DNA from: Bifidobacterium stellenboschense
GTDB lineage: Bacteria > Actinomycetota > Actinomycetes > Actinomycetales > Bifidobacteriaceae
Assembly (NCBI RefSeq): GCF_000741785.1
Contig: NZ_JGZP01000009.1
Span: forward strand, 1 to 46,613
DNA: 46,613 nucleotides
Direction of reading: 5' to 3'
Positions 25,181-34,103 of the stretch are shown piece after piece (position 1 is the stretch's first letter; each line of letters starts with the position of its first letter). The notes beneath the pieces were generated by a model, which saw only the letters and a list, made by a program, of their open reading frames with translations, searched no databases and was not told the DNA's origin. The position numbers and the translations under genes were made by a program.

Positions 25181-26710
25181 ATGCAGATATTCCGAACGAA
25201 ATCCGTCGAGCAGACCATCGCCGAGACCGGCGAAGAGGGTCGCACGCTCAAACGCAACCTCACATGGTGGGATCTGTCCATCATGGGCGTCGCCGTCGCC
25301 GTCGGCGCCGGCATCTTCTCCGTGGGCGCGCAGGCCGCCGCCTTCCACGCCGGTCCGGCCGTCATCATCAGCTTCCTCATCGCCGGCGTCGTGTGCGGCG
25401 CGGCCGTCATGTGCTACGCCGAATTCGCCTCGATGATCCCGGTGGCCGGCTCCGCGTACACGTTCACGTACACCACCGTCGGCGAGGTCGTCGCGTGGAT
25501 CATCGGCTGGGACCTCATCCTCGAGATGATGATGGCCGGCTCGGTGATCTCCAAATACTGGGGCGTCTACCTCGACGACTTCTTCCACCTCATGGGCTGG
25601 GGCGTCGACACGAACCTCACGTTCGGCTCGTTCCACATCGACATCGCGCCGATCATCATCGTCGCGTTCTTCACCACGCTGCTCGTGTTCGGCACGAAGA
25701 TCGGCGCCCGCGTCGACGGCGCGATGACCGTCCTCAAGATCGCGATCGTCCTGTTCGTCGTGGTCGTCGGATTCTTCTACGTGAAGATGTCGAACTTCAC
25801 GCCGTTCATCCCGCCGAGCCAGCCCGCCGACTCCCTGCCCGGCAGCTCCGTCGCCGCCGACGTGCTCAACCAGCCGCTGTGGCAGTGGGCGACCGGCATG
25901 GTGCCGAGCGTGTACGGCGTGCCCGGCATCCTGTCCGGCGCGGCGCTCGTGTTCTTCGCGTTCCTCGGCTTCGACGTGGTCGCCACCGCCTCCGAGGAGA
26001 CCGTGAACCCGCACAGGAACGTGCCGCTCGGCATCGGCGTCGGCATGGGCCTCATCATCGTGATGTACATGCTCGTCGCGTTCGTCACCACCGGCATGGT
26101 CTCCTACAAGGAGCTCGCCAAGCAGGACAGCCCGTCGCTCGCCACCGCGTTCGAGCTGGTCGGCGCGAACTGGGCGGCGAAGATCATCAGCTTCGGCATC
26201 GTGTTGGGCCTCGCCACCGTGGTCATGGTGCTGCTGCTGGGACTGACGCGCATCGTGTTCGCGATGAGCCGCGACGGCCTGCTGCCGCGCGGCCTGTCCA
26301 AGACCGGCAAACACGGCACCCCGGTCGCGCTGCAGATCGGCGTCGGCGTGGTCGTCGCGCTCGTCGCCGCCTGCTTCGACATCGGCGTGCTCGCCGACAT
26401 GGTGAACATCGGCACGCTGTCCGCGTTCACGCTGGTCGCGATCTCCATCCCGATCATGCGCGCCCGCCGCCCCGAACTGCCGCGCGCGTTCAAGATGCCA
26501 GGCAACCCGTGGGTGCCGATCCTCATCGCCGTCGCCAACCTGTGGCTGATGCTCAACCTGTCCGTGCTCACCTGGCTGCGTTTCGTCGTGTGGCTGGTCA
26601 TCGGCTTCGCGATCTACTTCGGCTACGGCTACTGGCACGCCCGCCTCGGCAAGGGCGCACTCACCGAGACGCTGTCCGAGGAGACCGACAAGGCCATCAA
26701 CACCGACTGA
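25181..26710 (+). CDS. APC-family amino acid permease
   Basis: A 509-aa polytopic protein of the amino acid-polyamine-organocation superfamily. After a cytoplasmic start (LKRNLTWWDLSIMGVAVAVG) comes the substrate-binding GAGIFSVGAQAA, the hallmark unwound helix 1. The conserved FASMIPVAGSAYTFTY and FFAFLGFDVVATASEET blocks follow, with about 12 helices overall. This looks closest to the cationic or YfnA-like branch, but the substrate is not determined. A ribosome binding site-like AAGAAGG lies 12 bp upstream of the ATG. It is a single-gene unit ending at a strong terminator. Confidence 0.9.
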   Translation: MQIFRTKSVEQTIAETGEEGRTLKRNLTWWDLSIMGVAVAVGAGIFSVGAQAAAFHAGPAVIISFLIAGVVCGAAVMCYAEFASMIPVAGSAYTFTYTTVGEVVAWIIGWDLILEMMMAGSVISKYWGVYLDDFFHLMGWGVDTNLTFGSFHIDIAPIIIVAFFTTLLVFGTKIGARVDGAMTVLKIAIVLFVVVVGFFYVKMSNFTPFIPPSQPADSLPGSSVAADVLNQPLWQWATGMVPSVYGVPGILSGAALVFFAFLGFDVVATASEETVNPHRNVPLGIGVGMGLIIVMYMLVAFVTTGMVSYKELAKQDSPSLATAFELVGANWAAKIISFGIVLGLATVVMVLLLGLTRIVFAMSRDGLLPRGLSKTGKHGTPVALQIGVGVVVALVAACFDIGVLADMVNIGTLSAFTLVAISIPIMRARRPELPRAFKMPGNPWVPILIAVANLWLMLNLSVLTWLRFVVWLVIGFAIYFGYGYWHARLGKGALTETLSEETDKAINTD

Positions 26711-26738
26711 CGGAGACGCCCCGGTCGCGTCACGCCGT

Positions 26739-26776
26739 GCCGGCGGTTCCCCGTGCGGGGAGCCGCCGGCTTTTCC
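26739..26776 (+). terminator. Terminator of the APC permease gene
   Basis: GCCGGCGGTTCCCC-GTGC-GGGGA-GCCGCCGGC is followed by TTTTCC; one bulge in the stem. Confidence 0.88.
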
Positions 26777-26868
26777 ATACGCGGCGTCCTGACAGGGTGT
26801 CAACCGTCCCCGCACGCTCCTAGACTGGACGCTTAGATTCGTCAGGAACGTGTTCTAAGGAGAATCCC

Positions 26869-27192
26869 ATGCCGTACGTTGTTGCCCAGCCTTGCGTGGA
26901 CGTGAAGGACAAGGCCTGCGTGGACGAGTGCCCGGTCGACTGCATCTACGAGGGCGATCGCTCCCTGTACATCAACCCGAACGAGTGCGTCGACTGCGGC
27001 GCGTGCGAGCCGGTGTGCCCCACCGAGGCCATCTTCTACGAGGATGACCTGCCGGAGGAGTGGGCCTGGTACAAGGACGCCGCCGCCAACTTCTTCGCCG
27101 AGGTCGGCGATTTCGGCGGCGCCTCCGCACACGGCCCGATCGGCAAGGACCCGGCGCAGGTCGCCGCCCTGCCCCCGCAGAATCAGGACTGA
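26869..27192 (+). CDS. fdxA: 7Fe/8Fe ferredoxin
   Basis: A 107-aa bacterial ferredoxin of the FdxA type. Cluster ligands lie in CVDVKDKACVDECPVDC and CVDCGACEPVCPTEA, giving one [3Fe-4S] or [4Fe-4S] and one [4Fe-4S] centre. The C-terminal extension (EEWAWYKDAAANFFAEVG) is typical of actinobacterial members. It donates electrons at low potential to oxidoreductases. The start is set by TAAGGAGAATCCC. dapC begins 8 bp after its stop, the fdxA-dapC pairing seen across Actinobacteria. Confidence 0.95.
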   Translation: MPYVVAQPCVDVKDKACVDECPVDCIYEGDRSLYINPNECVDCGACEPVCPTEAIFYEDDLPEEWAWYKDAAANFFAEVGDFGGASAHGPIGKDPAQVAALPPQNQD

Positions 27193-27200
27193 ACCGCGGT

Positions 27201-28373
27201 ATGGGCTTCCACACCTACTCCTCGCCGTACGACTGGTCGCGCATCGCCGGCTACAAGACCACCGCGAAGTCGGTCGACGGCGGCATGATCGACCTGTCCG
27301 TCGGCTCGCCGGTCGACCCGGTGCCCGCCAGCGTGCGCGACGCGCTCGCCGCCGCATCGGACGCGGCGAACGCGCACGGCTATCCGGCGACCATCGGCAC
27401 GCGCGACCTGCGCGACGCGATCGACGGCTGGTTCCGGCACCTGCGCGGCGTGGACCTGAAGGCCGTCAACGCGGCCGTCGTGCCCACCGTCGGATCGAAG
27501 GAGGGCGTCGCGCTGATGGCGTCGCTGCTGCACCTCGGCCCGGGCGACGTGGTCGTCCAGCCGAAGGTCTCCTATCCGACGTACGAGATCGGCACGCAGC
27601 TGGCCGGCGCGACCGTGCTCAAGGTCGACGACGTCGCCGACGTGGACTCGTGGAGAAACGTGCCGGGCGTGAAGGCCGTGTGGGTGAACTCGCCGTGCAA
27701 TCCGTCCGGCGACGTGCTCGGCGCCGACTGGCTCGCCGGCATCGTCGCGGCGGCGCGCGCGATCGGCGCGGTCGTCCTGTCCGACGAATGTTATGCGCTG
27801 ATGGACTGGCGTTCGAGCCGTGGGGCCGCCGACTCCAACGAGCCCGCCTCGGCGGACGCGTTCAGCCTTTCCGCCACGCCGTGCGCGCTGAGCCCGCAGG
27901 TGTGCGAGGGCAGCGCCGACGGTATCCTCGTGCTGTACTCGCTGTCCAAGCAGAGCAATATGGCCGGCTACCGCACCGCGCTCATCGCCGGCGACTACCG
28001 TCTCGTCACCGAGATGGCCGAGTACCGCAAGCAGATCGGCGAGATCATCCCCGGACCCGTCCAGGCCGCGATGGCCGCGGGCCTGCGCGACGTCGAAGCG
28101 GTGCGCGTGCAATGGCAGCGCTACCGCACGCGCCTGTCGAAGCTCGTCGCCGCGCTGCGCGCGTACGGGTACGACGCGGCGATGCCCGACGGCGCGCTCT
28201 ACGTGTGGGTGAAGGCCAAGTCCGGCGACTGCTGGACGGATATGGCCGATCTCGCGAAGCTCGGCATCATCGCCAGCCCCGGCGAATTCTACGGAGCCCC
28301 CGCCTATCTGCGCATCTCCGCCACCGCCACCGACGAGGCGATCGAAGCCGCCTGCGCCCGCCTCGCCGCCTGA
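27201..28373 (+). CDS. dapC: Succinyldiaminopimelate aminotransferase
   Basis: A 390-aa class I/II aminotransferase. It has the PLP-site Lys near 250 in YSLSKQSNMAGYR, WVNSPCNPSGDVL (the conserved Asn-Pro loop), LSDECYALMDW (PLP Asp) and LRISATATD with the substrate-carboxylate Arg. DapC makes N-succinyl-LL-diaminopimelate on the lysine/DAP route. The link to fdxA supports this assignment over a generic aminotransferase. Start ATG at 27201, 8 bp after fdxA, without a clear ribosome binding site beyond GAACCGCGG, so translation is probably coupled. It converges on dinB, with only 23 bp between the stop codons. Confidence 0.9.
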   Translation: MGFHTYSSPYDWSRIAGYKTTAKSVDGGMIDLSVGSPVDPVPASVRDALAAASDAANAHGYPATIGTRDLRDAIDGWFRHLRGVDLKAVNAAVVPTVGSKEGVALMASLLHLGPGDVVVQPKVSYPTYEIGTQLAGATVLKVDDVADVDSWRNVPGVKAVWVNSPCNPSGDVLGADWLAGIVAAARAIGAVVLSDECYALMDWRSSRGAADSNEPASADAFSLSATPCALSPQVCEGSADGILVLYSLSKQSNMAGYRTALIAGDYRLVTEMAEYRKQIGEIIPGPVQAAMAAGLRDVEAVRVQWQRYRTRLSKLVAALRAYGYDAAMPDGALYVWVKAKSGDCWTDMADLAKLGIIASPGEFYGAPAYLRISATATDEAIEAACARLAA

Positions 28374-28396
28374 TATCGCTCGGCCCCTCCGGTTTT

Positions 28397-29689
28397 TCAC
28401 GCGCCGAACCGCGCCGCGCCTTTCCCGAACTTCCGACGCACCTCATCCAACGCGCTTTCGGCGCGGCGCCGCCGGTCCGAGGCGGTGCTCGCGTCGGCGC
28501 TCGTCGCCTCCTCGATCATGTCGTCCAATGACGGCTGCACGGCGGTCGTGGCGGCGGCCTCCAACCCGCTCGCGCTCATCCCCGCCAACCGGATGAGCTT
28601 CGGCAGCGGCACGTCGGGGGAGACGCCGTCGCTCCGCGTGCCGTCGCCGGTCATCCCCAGCATTTCGTGCAGCAGTCGCACGCACGTCGGATACAATGCG
28701 CCCGCCGTGTCCACCGGGCGTTCCAGCGTCCGCGACTTCGTCCGGTAGCTCAAATCGGCGAACCGCAGCTTCACCGTCACCGTGCGCGCCACGAACCCCT
28801 TGCGTCGCAACGTGCCCGCCACCTCGTCGCACGCCTCGCGCAACAGACGGCACACGACACGCTGATCGGTGGTGTCCTTGAGCAGCGTCTCCTCCGAGCC
28901 GACCGACTTCTCCTCACGCACCGGCGTGACCGGGCGCTCGTCGATGCCGCGCGCCGCCCGCCACAATCCGCGTGCCGCTGCGGCCGATCCGGTCGCCTGC
29001 TCCAGCGCCTGCGGACTCATCGCCGCCAGATCGGCCACCGACCCCACACCCCACGCGTTGAGCCGTTTTTCCAACGACGGGCCGATGCCGGGGATGCCGC
29101 GCAACGGCATCATCTGCACGAATTGGGCGGACCGGGCGGCGGGGATGAGCAGCATGCCGTTCGGTTTCGCGTTCGTCGACGCCATCTTCGCGACGAGCTT
29201 GTTCGCCGCGACGCCCACCGAACAGGTCACGTGGAAGCAGCGCTCCACTTCGGCACGGATCCATGCGCCGATCGCCGTCGGGCGTTTCCATGCGAGCAGC
29301 GCGCCGGAGACATCCATGTAGCCCTCGTCCACCGACACCTGCTCGACCCGGTCGGTCACGGCGTGGAACACCTCGGTCATGATCCGGCGCGACACCGCAC
29401 GGTAGTAGCGCATGTCCACGGGCAGGAACACGCCATCCGGGCACAATTGCCGCGCACGGGCGGACGGCATCGCCGAATTGATGCCGTAGCGGCGGGCCTC
29501 ATAGCTGGCCGCGGACACCACGGAACGCGGCCCCGTGCCGATGATCACCGGCCTGCCTGTGAGCTCCGGGTGCCGCGCCACCTCAAGCGAGGCGTAGAAC
29601 GCGTCCATGTCGATGTGCAGCACCGTGCATCCGGTCTCGTCATGCCCCCAATCGCGTTTCGCGGCGGCCAGTCTCGGTGCGGTGCTCAT
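28397..29689 (-). CDS. dinB: DNA polymerase IV
   Basis: A 430-aa Y-family polymerase for error-prone lesion bypass. Catalytic acidic residues are in VLHIDMDAFYASLE (Asp27) and QVSVDEGYMDVSG (Asp/Glu near 120). The steric and nucleotide-contact region SAASYEARRYGINSAMPS is conserved, and the helix-hairpin-helix LRGIPGIGPSLEKRLNAWG follows. The little-finger domain is EKSVGSEETLLKDT onward. No canonical beta-clamp motif is obvious at the C-terminus, which ends RRKFGKGAARFGA. A TAGAAT box 7 nt before the ATG suggests a leaderless mRNA. No SOS-box-like palindrome is apparent in the short upstream sequence. Confidence 0.94.
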   Translation of the reverse strand: MSTAPRLAAAKRDWGHDETGCTVLHIDMDAFYASLEVARHPELTGRPVIIGTGPRSVVSAASYEARRYGINSAMPSARARQLCPDGVFLPVDMRYYRAVSRRIMTEVFHAVTDRVEQVSVDEGYMDVSGALLAWKRPTAIGAWIRAEVERCFHVTCSVGVAANKLVAKMASTNAKPNGMLLIPAARSAQFVQMMPLRGIPGIGPSLEKRLNAWGVGSVADLAAMSPQALEQATGSAAAARGLWRAARGIDERPVTPVREEKSVGSEETLLKDTTDQRVVCRLLREACDEVAGTLRRKGFVARTVTVKLRFADLSYRTKSRTLERPVDTAGALYPTCVRLLHEMLGMTGDGTRSDGVSPDVPLPKLIRLAGMSASGLEAAATTAVQPSLDDMIEEATSADASTASDRRRRAESALDEVRRKFGKGAARFGA

Positions 29690-29695
29690 ACCGCC

Positions 29696-29701
29696 ATTCT
29701 A
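29696..29701 (-). promoter_or_regulatory. -10 box of dinB (leaderless)
   Basis: TAGAAT on the minus strand ends 6 bp before the dinB ATG at 29689, which would start transcription at the start codon. Confidence 0.5.
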
Positions 29702-29830
29702 CGGTCGTGCGTGGCGGGCCGGGCTGCCACGCCCCGGGGCGTCGCCATCGGGTGAAGCGTGATTATCGGCGTGTCGTGGAGGAAGGGGCAAACCGTTTGC
29801 GGTGTTGTTGCGTGTGGTGTTATTGCGCAT

Positions 29831-29934
29831 ATTGTTTGCGGGGCCGGTTCTGTGTTGATGCGCACCTCCGACAGGCGCGAACGCGGACGTTCCAATTGAT
29901 TGCGGGGGCGGCCCTGTTCTGATGTGCACCGTAC
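29831..29934 (+). repeat. Two imperfect 40-bp direct repeats
   Basis: Copies at 29831-29870 and 29895-29934 share ATTG-TTGCGGGG, then a GGCC..GTTCTG..TGATG-GCACC pattern. They lie at the left of a 1.4-kb gap between dinB and tRNA-Ser that holds no convincing gene. Confidence 0.6.
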
Positions 29935-29997
29935 CGAGTTCCGCTGGTCATCGCATGGGGGGGGGTGACGGTTTCGGGGACGCCCGGCATGGGTTTC

Positions 29998-30275
29998 GTC
30001 GTCGGTTCCGCGCCAAATGCGTCGTTTCCGTGCCGTATTCGGCGTGGAAACGACTCGGAGGGCTGTGTTGGCATCGTATGCGTGCCAACCATGGCACGGA
30101 ACCGACGCTAAGTTGGCCGTCAGCGTCGTTTCTGTGCCAGCGGTGGCGTGGAGCTGACGTTGGGGCGGCTGTCAGCGTCGTTTCTGCGCCAACCTCGGTG
30201 CGGAGCCGACGTTAGGGCTGTCATCAGCATCGGTTTTGTGCCAATGATGGCACGCAAACGACGCATATGGGTGGC
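29998..30275 (+). repeat. Five degenerate tandem repeats of about 50 bp, each able to fold
   Basis: Units begin near 29998-30020, 30067, 30119, 30171 and 30221. Each has a GTCGTTTCTGTGCCA-like left half and a TGGCACGGAACCGACG-like right half, which are reverse complements, so each unit can form a hairpin. There is no unique spacer between units and no cas gene, so it is not a CRISPR. Confidence 0.75.
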
Positions 30276-30340
30276 CAATAGCCACTGGAATCCGGAGGTT
30301 TCGTCGTTCTTGCCCGCCTCCGTGCCCGACTTCGTGGTGG

Positions 30341-30388
30341 GGCCACCCTCAGCCGGACTTTCGTCCGGCAGCTCCCGCCGGCAGGAGC
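30341..30388 (-). repeat. Dispersed two-hairpin repeat, inverted copy
   Basis: CCACCCTC tail, then CCGGACTTTCGTCCGG (stem) and GCTCCCGCCGGCAGGAGC (stem). It is the reverse complement layout of the copy at 17166-17211. Confidence 0.75.
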
Positions 30389-30432
30389 TGGGTAATGGGC
30401 AATGAGGCGCCCTACGTGTCAAGGATGAAGAG

Positions 30433-30444
30433 CCGGTTAACCGG
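30433..30444. repeat. Palindrome CCGGTTAACCGG with flanking ACCGGT motifs
   Basis: A perfect 12-bp palindrome followed within 55 bp by four more CCGGT or ACCGG motifs. It may be a regulator-binding cluster, or only short simple repeats. Confidence 0.45.
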
Positions 30445-30488
30445 TAACAATGAATCCGGTCGGGAACGTACCGGTCTCCTTACCGGTT

Positions 30489-31001
30489 TGTACCCTACCC
30501 CATTGCCACCTTGATTACCGCCCAACGCCCCCACCCCCCATATCCACGCGCCGATACGCACCAACGCACGAGAATGGTCGGCGAGCGCGGCGACACCGTG
30601 AAACGGAATCTAAAACACCACAAAAGTACCCATATCCCCGCGAAACCCTTCGTGGGCGTACGTTCCTGACGGTATTAATCGTCTTCACCGTCACGAACGT
30701 ACACTGACGATTACTCAGCGTACGTTCGTGACGACAGCCGGGAAAAATACCGTCGATACCGTACGCGTTTAGGCAGAGGAGGTGTGCCGTTGGGGTGTGG
30801 TGGAGATAGCCGTACCCGTATGACGATCCCGTCATACGAAAGCCGATCATTCTAACAGGTCTAAGACAACACCACGTTTGGTTCCTATAGGCCGATTCCG
30901 TTACCCCACTGTGTACCCCATTACCACCCTATTTACCACCTAACGCGCCCCATATCCACGCGCCGTTACGCACCATCGCGCGAACGGCCGGCGAGCGCGC
31001 C
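30489..31001 (+). repeat. Pair of about 95-bp imperfect direct repeats
   Basis: Copies at 30489-30591 and 30912-31001 share TGTACCC-CCATT-CCACC, a conserved block CATATCCACGCGCCG-TACGCACCA and CGGCGAGCGCG. They enclose a 320-bp segment holding the large inverted repeat at 30657-30765. The right copy ends 80 bp before tRNA-Ser. Confidence 0.7.
30657..30765. repeat. Nested inverted repeats
   Basis: The inner palindrome GTCACGAACGTAC (30690-30702) with GTACGTTCGTGAC (30720-30732) is perfect over 13 bp. The outer arms 30657-30676 and 30746-30765 match over about 16 of 20 positions and contain GACGGTATT/AATACCGTC. A third GTACGTTCCTGAC copy lies in the left outer arm. It could encode a structured RNA or an operator array. 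Confidence 0.7.
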
Positions 31002-31080
31002 AACGGCCCGGAACCGTTGCAATGCCGCCGTTTTCGGCATGAAAAAAGGGATTCACGTGAACCCGTGAATCCCTGTATCG

Positions 31081-31168
31081 CGGAGTGAGGGGGATTCGAA
31101 CCCCCGAGCCGCTCAAAGCAGCTAACACCTTAGCAGGGTGCCCCTTTCGGCCACTCAGGCATCACTCC
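31081..31168 (-). tRNA. tRNA-Ser (GCT)
   Basis: Minus strand: acceptor GGAGTGA/TCACTCC, discriminator G, a long variable arm, T-loop GTTCGAATC and anticodon GCT (complement of 31132-31134). It is a class II tRNA of 88 nt. Confidence 0.95.
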
Positions 31169-31580
31169 ACATTGTGCCATGAACACAACAGCATGAAACT
31201 ATACACCATTCCCCGGATATGACCCGCCGTATTCGCAAAATCCCCCAATATACGTGTGATACCGCATACGACGCCGCGTGTCGTGTGCGGCCGATGCAGT
31301 AGCTCCTCGATGGTCCGGGGAATCTTCCTCCGGCACCGTCGCCATGCCCAGACATCGCAGTGCATGTCACATAGACGGAGCCGGAGGTACGCCGTTGTCC
31401 GTCCGTCTCCTGCGGGTCATTTTAGTCCAAGCGTTTTCGCGACACCCGGCCCATGAAACAAAACGGCGCGACAACATACCTCGGCGGTATCCTCGAAGGC
31501 AAGGGCAAGAACAAGTGCAAGTGCAGGCGCAACAGCAGGCGCAAAAGCAAAGCACAGGGAAGACAGGGAGGCCACAGGCC
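31169..31580 (+). other. Non-coding leader region with a CAA/CAG-rich tract upstream of the CapA-like gene
   Basis: No gene is supported in this 412-bp gap. Near its end, 31496-31554 is a purine-rich, GCAAG/GCAGGCGCAA-type low-complexity tract. It stays open in the frame of the downstream gene and would read as a Gln-rich peptide (QVQAQQQAQKQ). If translated, the CapA-like protein would have a Gln-rich N-terminal extension; the ribosome binding site position argues against it. Confidence 0.5.
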
Positions 31581-32969
31581 ATGAAGCACATCAACGGGGA
31601 GGGCCGTCACGCATCGGCGAGTACGGCCGCGTCGAGGGGTCCGTCGCGCACGCTGATCGCGGGAATCGTCGCACTGGTCGCATTGCTGGCGATCGCGCTC
31701 GGCGTGGGCGCGTGGGCGGCATCCACGGGCAGGCTTGGTTTCGGCGCGGGCGCGAACGGCACTGGCACCGCGGCCACCGCCGATGGTTCCGCGCTCGACA
31801 AGACGAAGACCGCCCCCAAACCCGTCGCCGAGCATCACGGCAACTCCCCGGACTGCCCGGACACGGACTGCATCTCGATGCTCGTCAACGGCGACCTGCT
31901 GTTCCATGAGGGTCTGTGGGAGCATTTCGCCGGCTCGAACACGGCCGCCACCGACGGCACCGCGTTCAACTTCGACCCGTTGTTCGCACCGATGAAGAAG
32001 TACATCCAGGCCTCCGACATCGCCGTCTGCGAGTTCGAGACGCCGATCGCCCCGCGCGGCGGCCCCTACTCCGCCTACCCGATCTTCAACATCCCGCCTG
32101 AGGTGGCGGACGCCGCCAAGCATGTCGGCTACAACGCGTGCACGCACGCGACCAACCATTCGTGGGATCAGGGCGCGGACGGCATCGCCCGCCTGTGGGA
32201 CACGCTCGAATCGGAGGGCATCGCGCAGACCGGCTCGTACAAGACCGAGGCGGATTCCGTCAAACCGCTCGTCATCGATTCGCCGACCGGCGGCGGCAAG
32301 CTGGGCCTCGTCACCGGCACCGTGTCGCTCAACGGCATGACCGCCGACCAGGACTGGCAGGTGGACCGTCTGCGCGAGAGCGGCGACCCGCATCATGATT
32401 CCGACATCCAGCGCGCGGTCGACAAGGCGAACAAGGCGCGCGAGGAGGGGGCCGACGTGGTCGCCATCTCCATGCACTCGGTGCAGGAGTATCTCGACGA
32501 CGCGGATTCCTGGCAGGTGTCCGAGGCGCATGAGCTGGCGGACACGGGCGCGTTCGACGTGATCTACGGCGCCGGATGCCATTGCGTGCAGCCGATCGAG
32601 CACTACAACAACACGTGGATCATCTACGGCACCGGCAACGCGGTCACCGTCACCTCGTACATCCCCGGCAACGAGGTGAACAACCAGGGCATGACGGCGC
32701 GCATCCAGTTCGCCGGCAAGAAGGGCGTCAAAGGGTCGTGGCGCGTGAACCGCATCGACTGGCTGCCCACCGCGAACATGCGCCAGGGCCAGTACGTGTG
32801 GTGTCCGATCTCCTCCGACCATCCGGACGGCACCTGCTGGAACGACGCGGAGGACGCGAAACAGCGCCAGCGCATCTCCGACGTGATCTACAAGATGGGC
32901 GCCGATCCGAACGTCGTGCGCGAATGGAACATCACCGCCGAGCAACAGGCGAAACAGGCGAACCAGTGA
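31581..32969 (+). CDS. CapA/PgsA-family membrane-anchored metallophosphatase-like protein
   Basis: A 462-aa protein with a short cytoplasmic start, one transmembrane helix (LIAGIVALVALLAIALGVGAW, about 22-42) and an outside domain of the CapA family. Signatures are SMLVNGDLLFHEGLW near 98-112, ASDIAVCEFETPIAP, ACTHATNHSWDQGADGI and the late AISMHSVQEY and GAGCHCVQPIE blocks. The usual motif GDVML reads GDLLF and the late GHxHxxQ reads GCHCVQP, so some metal ligands may differ. CapA/PgsA proteins act in poly-gamma-glutamate capsule export, but no capB/capC partners are nearby, so the polymer role is unproven. ATG at 31581 has GGGAGGCC upstream. Confidence 0.83.
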   Translation: MKHINGEGRHASASTAASRGPSRTLIAGIVALVALLAIALGVGAWAASTGRLGFGAGANGTGTAATADGSALDKTKTAPKPVAEHHGNSPDCPDTDCISMLVNGDLLFHEGLWEHFAGSNTAATDGTAFNFDPLFAPMKKYIQASDIAVCEFETPIAPRGGPYSAYPIFNIPPEVADAAKHVGYNACTHATNHSWDQGADGIARLWDTLESEGIAQTGSYKTEADSVKPLVIDSPTGGGKLGLVTGTVSLNGMTADQDWQVDRLRESGDPHHDSDIQRAVDKANKAREEGADVVAISMHSVQEYLDDADSWQVSEAHELADTGAFDVIYGAGCHCVQPIEHYNNTWIIYGTGNAVTVTSYIPGNEVNNQGMTARIQFAGKKGVKGSWRVNRIDWLPTANMRQGQYVWCPISSDHPDGTCWNDAEDAKQRQRISDVIYKMGADPNVVREWNITAEQQAKQANQ

Positions 32970-33005
32970 CGTCGCGACCGTGCCGCCCGCGCTAAGGTAG
33001 GCTCC

Positions 33006-34103
33006 ATGACCATGCCGCACACGTCATCCACCACGCCATCCACCGCATCGCCGTCCACGCCGCATACGCCATCGCCGATCATCCTCGACACGCAGCCGGA
33101 ACGCACCGACCTGCCGCTCGTCGTCATGCCCGCCGTGCTCGCCTCGATGATCGCGCCGCTCTCCGCGCAATTGGAGCGTCTGCACGACGTCGCCCGCGTG
33201 CGCATGTACGGCGACTTCACCGAGGACGAGGACCTGATCGCCGAGCGCACGGCCGGCGCGAGCATCATGCTCAACGGCGGCCCGCACATCTCCGACGCGC
33301 TGCTGCGGCGCCTCAGCGCGAACGGGCTCAAGTGCATCGTGTTCTCCGGCACCGGCGTCGCCAGCTACATCGATCTGGCGCTCGCCCGCGACCTCGGCAT
33401 GCGCATCTGCAACGCCGTCCACTACGGTGACGCCGCCGTGGCCGAGCACACGTTCGCGCTCTTGTTCGAGCTCACGCGGCACGTCGGCGCGCTCGACGCG
33501 GGCATCAAGGCGGGCGGCTGGTCCGGTCCGTTCGCGGACGGCATGCAGCTCGCCGGCCGCCGTCTCGGCATCATCGGCCTCGGCGGCATCGGCGGCGCCG
33601 TCGCGCGGATCGCGCGGGCGCTCGATATGGACGTGTCCGCATGGTGGACCGGTCACACGCCGGTCGACCGGTTCACGCGCTACGGCGTCACGCCGGTCGA
33701 CGACCTCGGCGCGCTCATCGCCGCCTCGGATGTCGTCACCGTCCACCTGCCGCTCATCGACGGCGTGACGCGCGGCATCATCACCGCCGACCATCTCGCG
33801 CGCCTCAAGCCCGGCGCATTGTTCGTCAACACGGCGCGCGCCGAGGTCATCGCGCCCGGCGCGCTCGCGGCGAGACTCGCGCGCGGCGACGTCCACGCGG
33901 CGCTCGACGTGTTCGACAAGGAGCCGCTGCCCGCCGACGACCCGTTGCGCGCGATGGACAACGTGATCCTCACACCGCACGTCGCGTGGCGCACCGACGG
34001 CGCGTTCGCCGACCTCACCCGGCAGATGGCGGATGCCACGCTCGCCTACCTCGACGGCCGCGACGTGAACGTCATCGTCTCCGAGCACGATCGCGAGGCG
34101 TGA
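33006..34103 (+). CDS. NAD-dependent D-2-hydroxyacid dehydrogenase
   Basis: A 365-aa protein of the D-isomer-specific 2-hydroxyacid dehydrogenase family. The Rossmann loop is LGIIGLGGIGGAVARI (near 184-199). Catalytic Arg lies in FVNTARAEVI, Glu in VFDKEPLPADDP and His in NVILTPHVAWRTDG, so the triad is intact. The N-terminal 30 residues are Ser/Thr/Pro-rich and outside the fold. The substrate (phosphoglycerate, lactate or another) cannot be told. The start is preceded by TAAGGTAGGCTCC, possibly a -10-like box with a leaderless start. The stop overlaps the yigZ-like start (TGATG), giving translational coupling. Confidence 0.88.
   Translation: MTMPHTSSTTPSTASPSTPHTPSPIILDTQPERTDLPLVVMPAVLASMIAPLSAQLERLHDVARVRMYGDFTEDEDLIAERTAGASIMLNGGPHISDALLRRLSANGLKCIVFSGTGVASYIDLALARDLGMRICNAVHYGDAAVAEHTFALLFELTRHVGALDAGIKAGGWSGPFADGMQLAGRRLGIIGLGGIGGAVARIARALDMDVSAWWTGHTPVDRFTRYGVTPVDDLGALIAASDVVTVHLPLIDGVTRGIITADHLARLKPGALFVNTARAEVIAPGALAARLARGDVHAALDVFDKEPLPADDPLRAMDNVILTPHVAWRTDGAFADLTRQMADATLAYLDGRDVNVIVSEHDREA

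Noticed and set aside
29998..30275. CRISPR array
   Set aside because: Units are contiguous and degenerate, with no unique spacers of constant length and no cas genes in the window.
31278..31580. N-terminal extension of the CapA-like protein into the Gln-rich tract
   Set aside because: The frame is open, but the ribosome binding site and the membrane-anchor position support the start at 31581.
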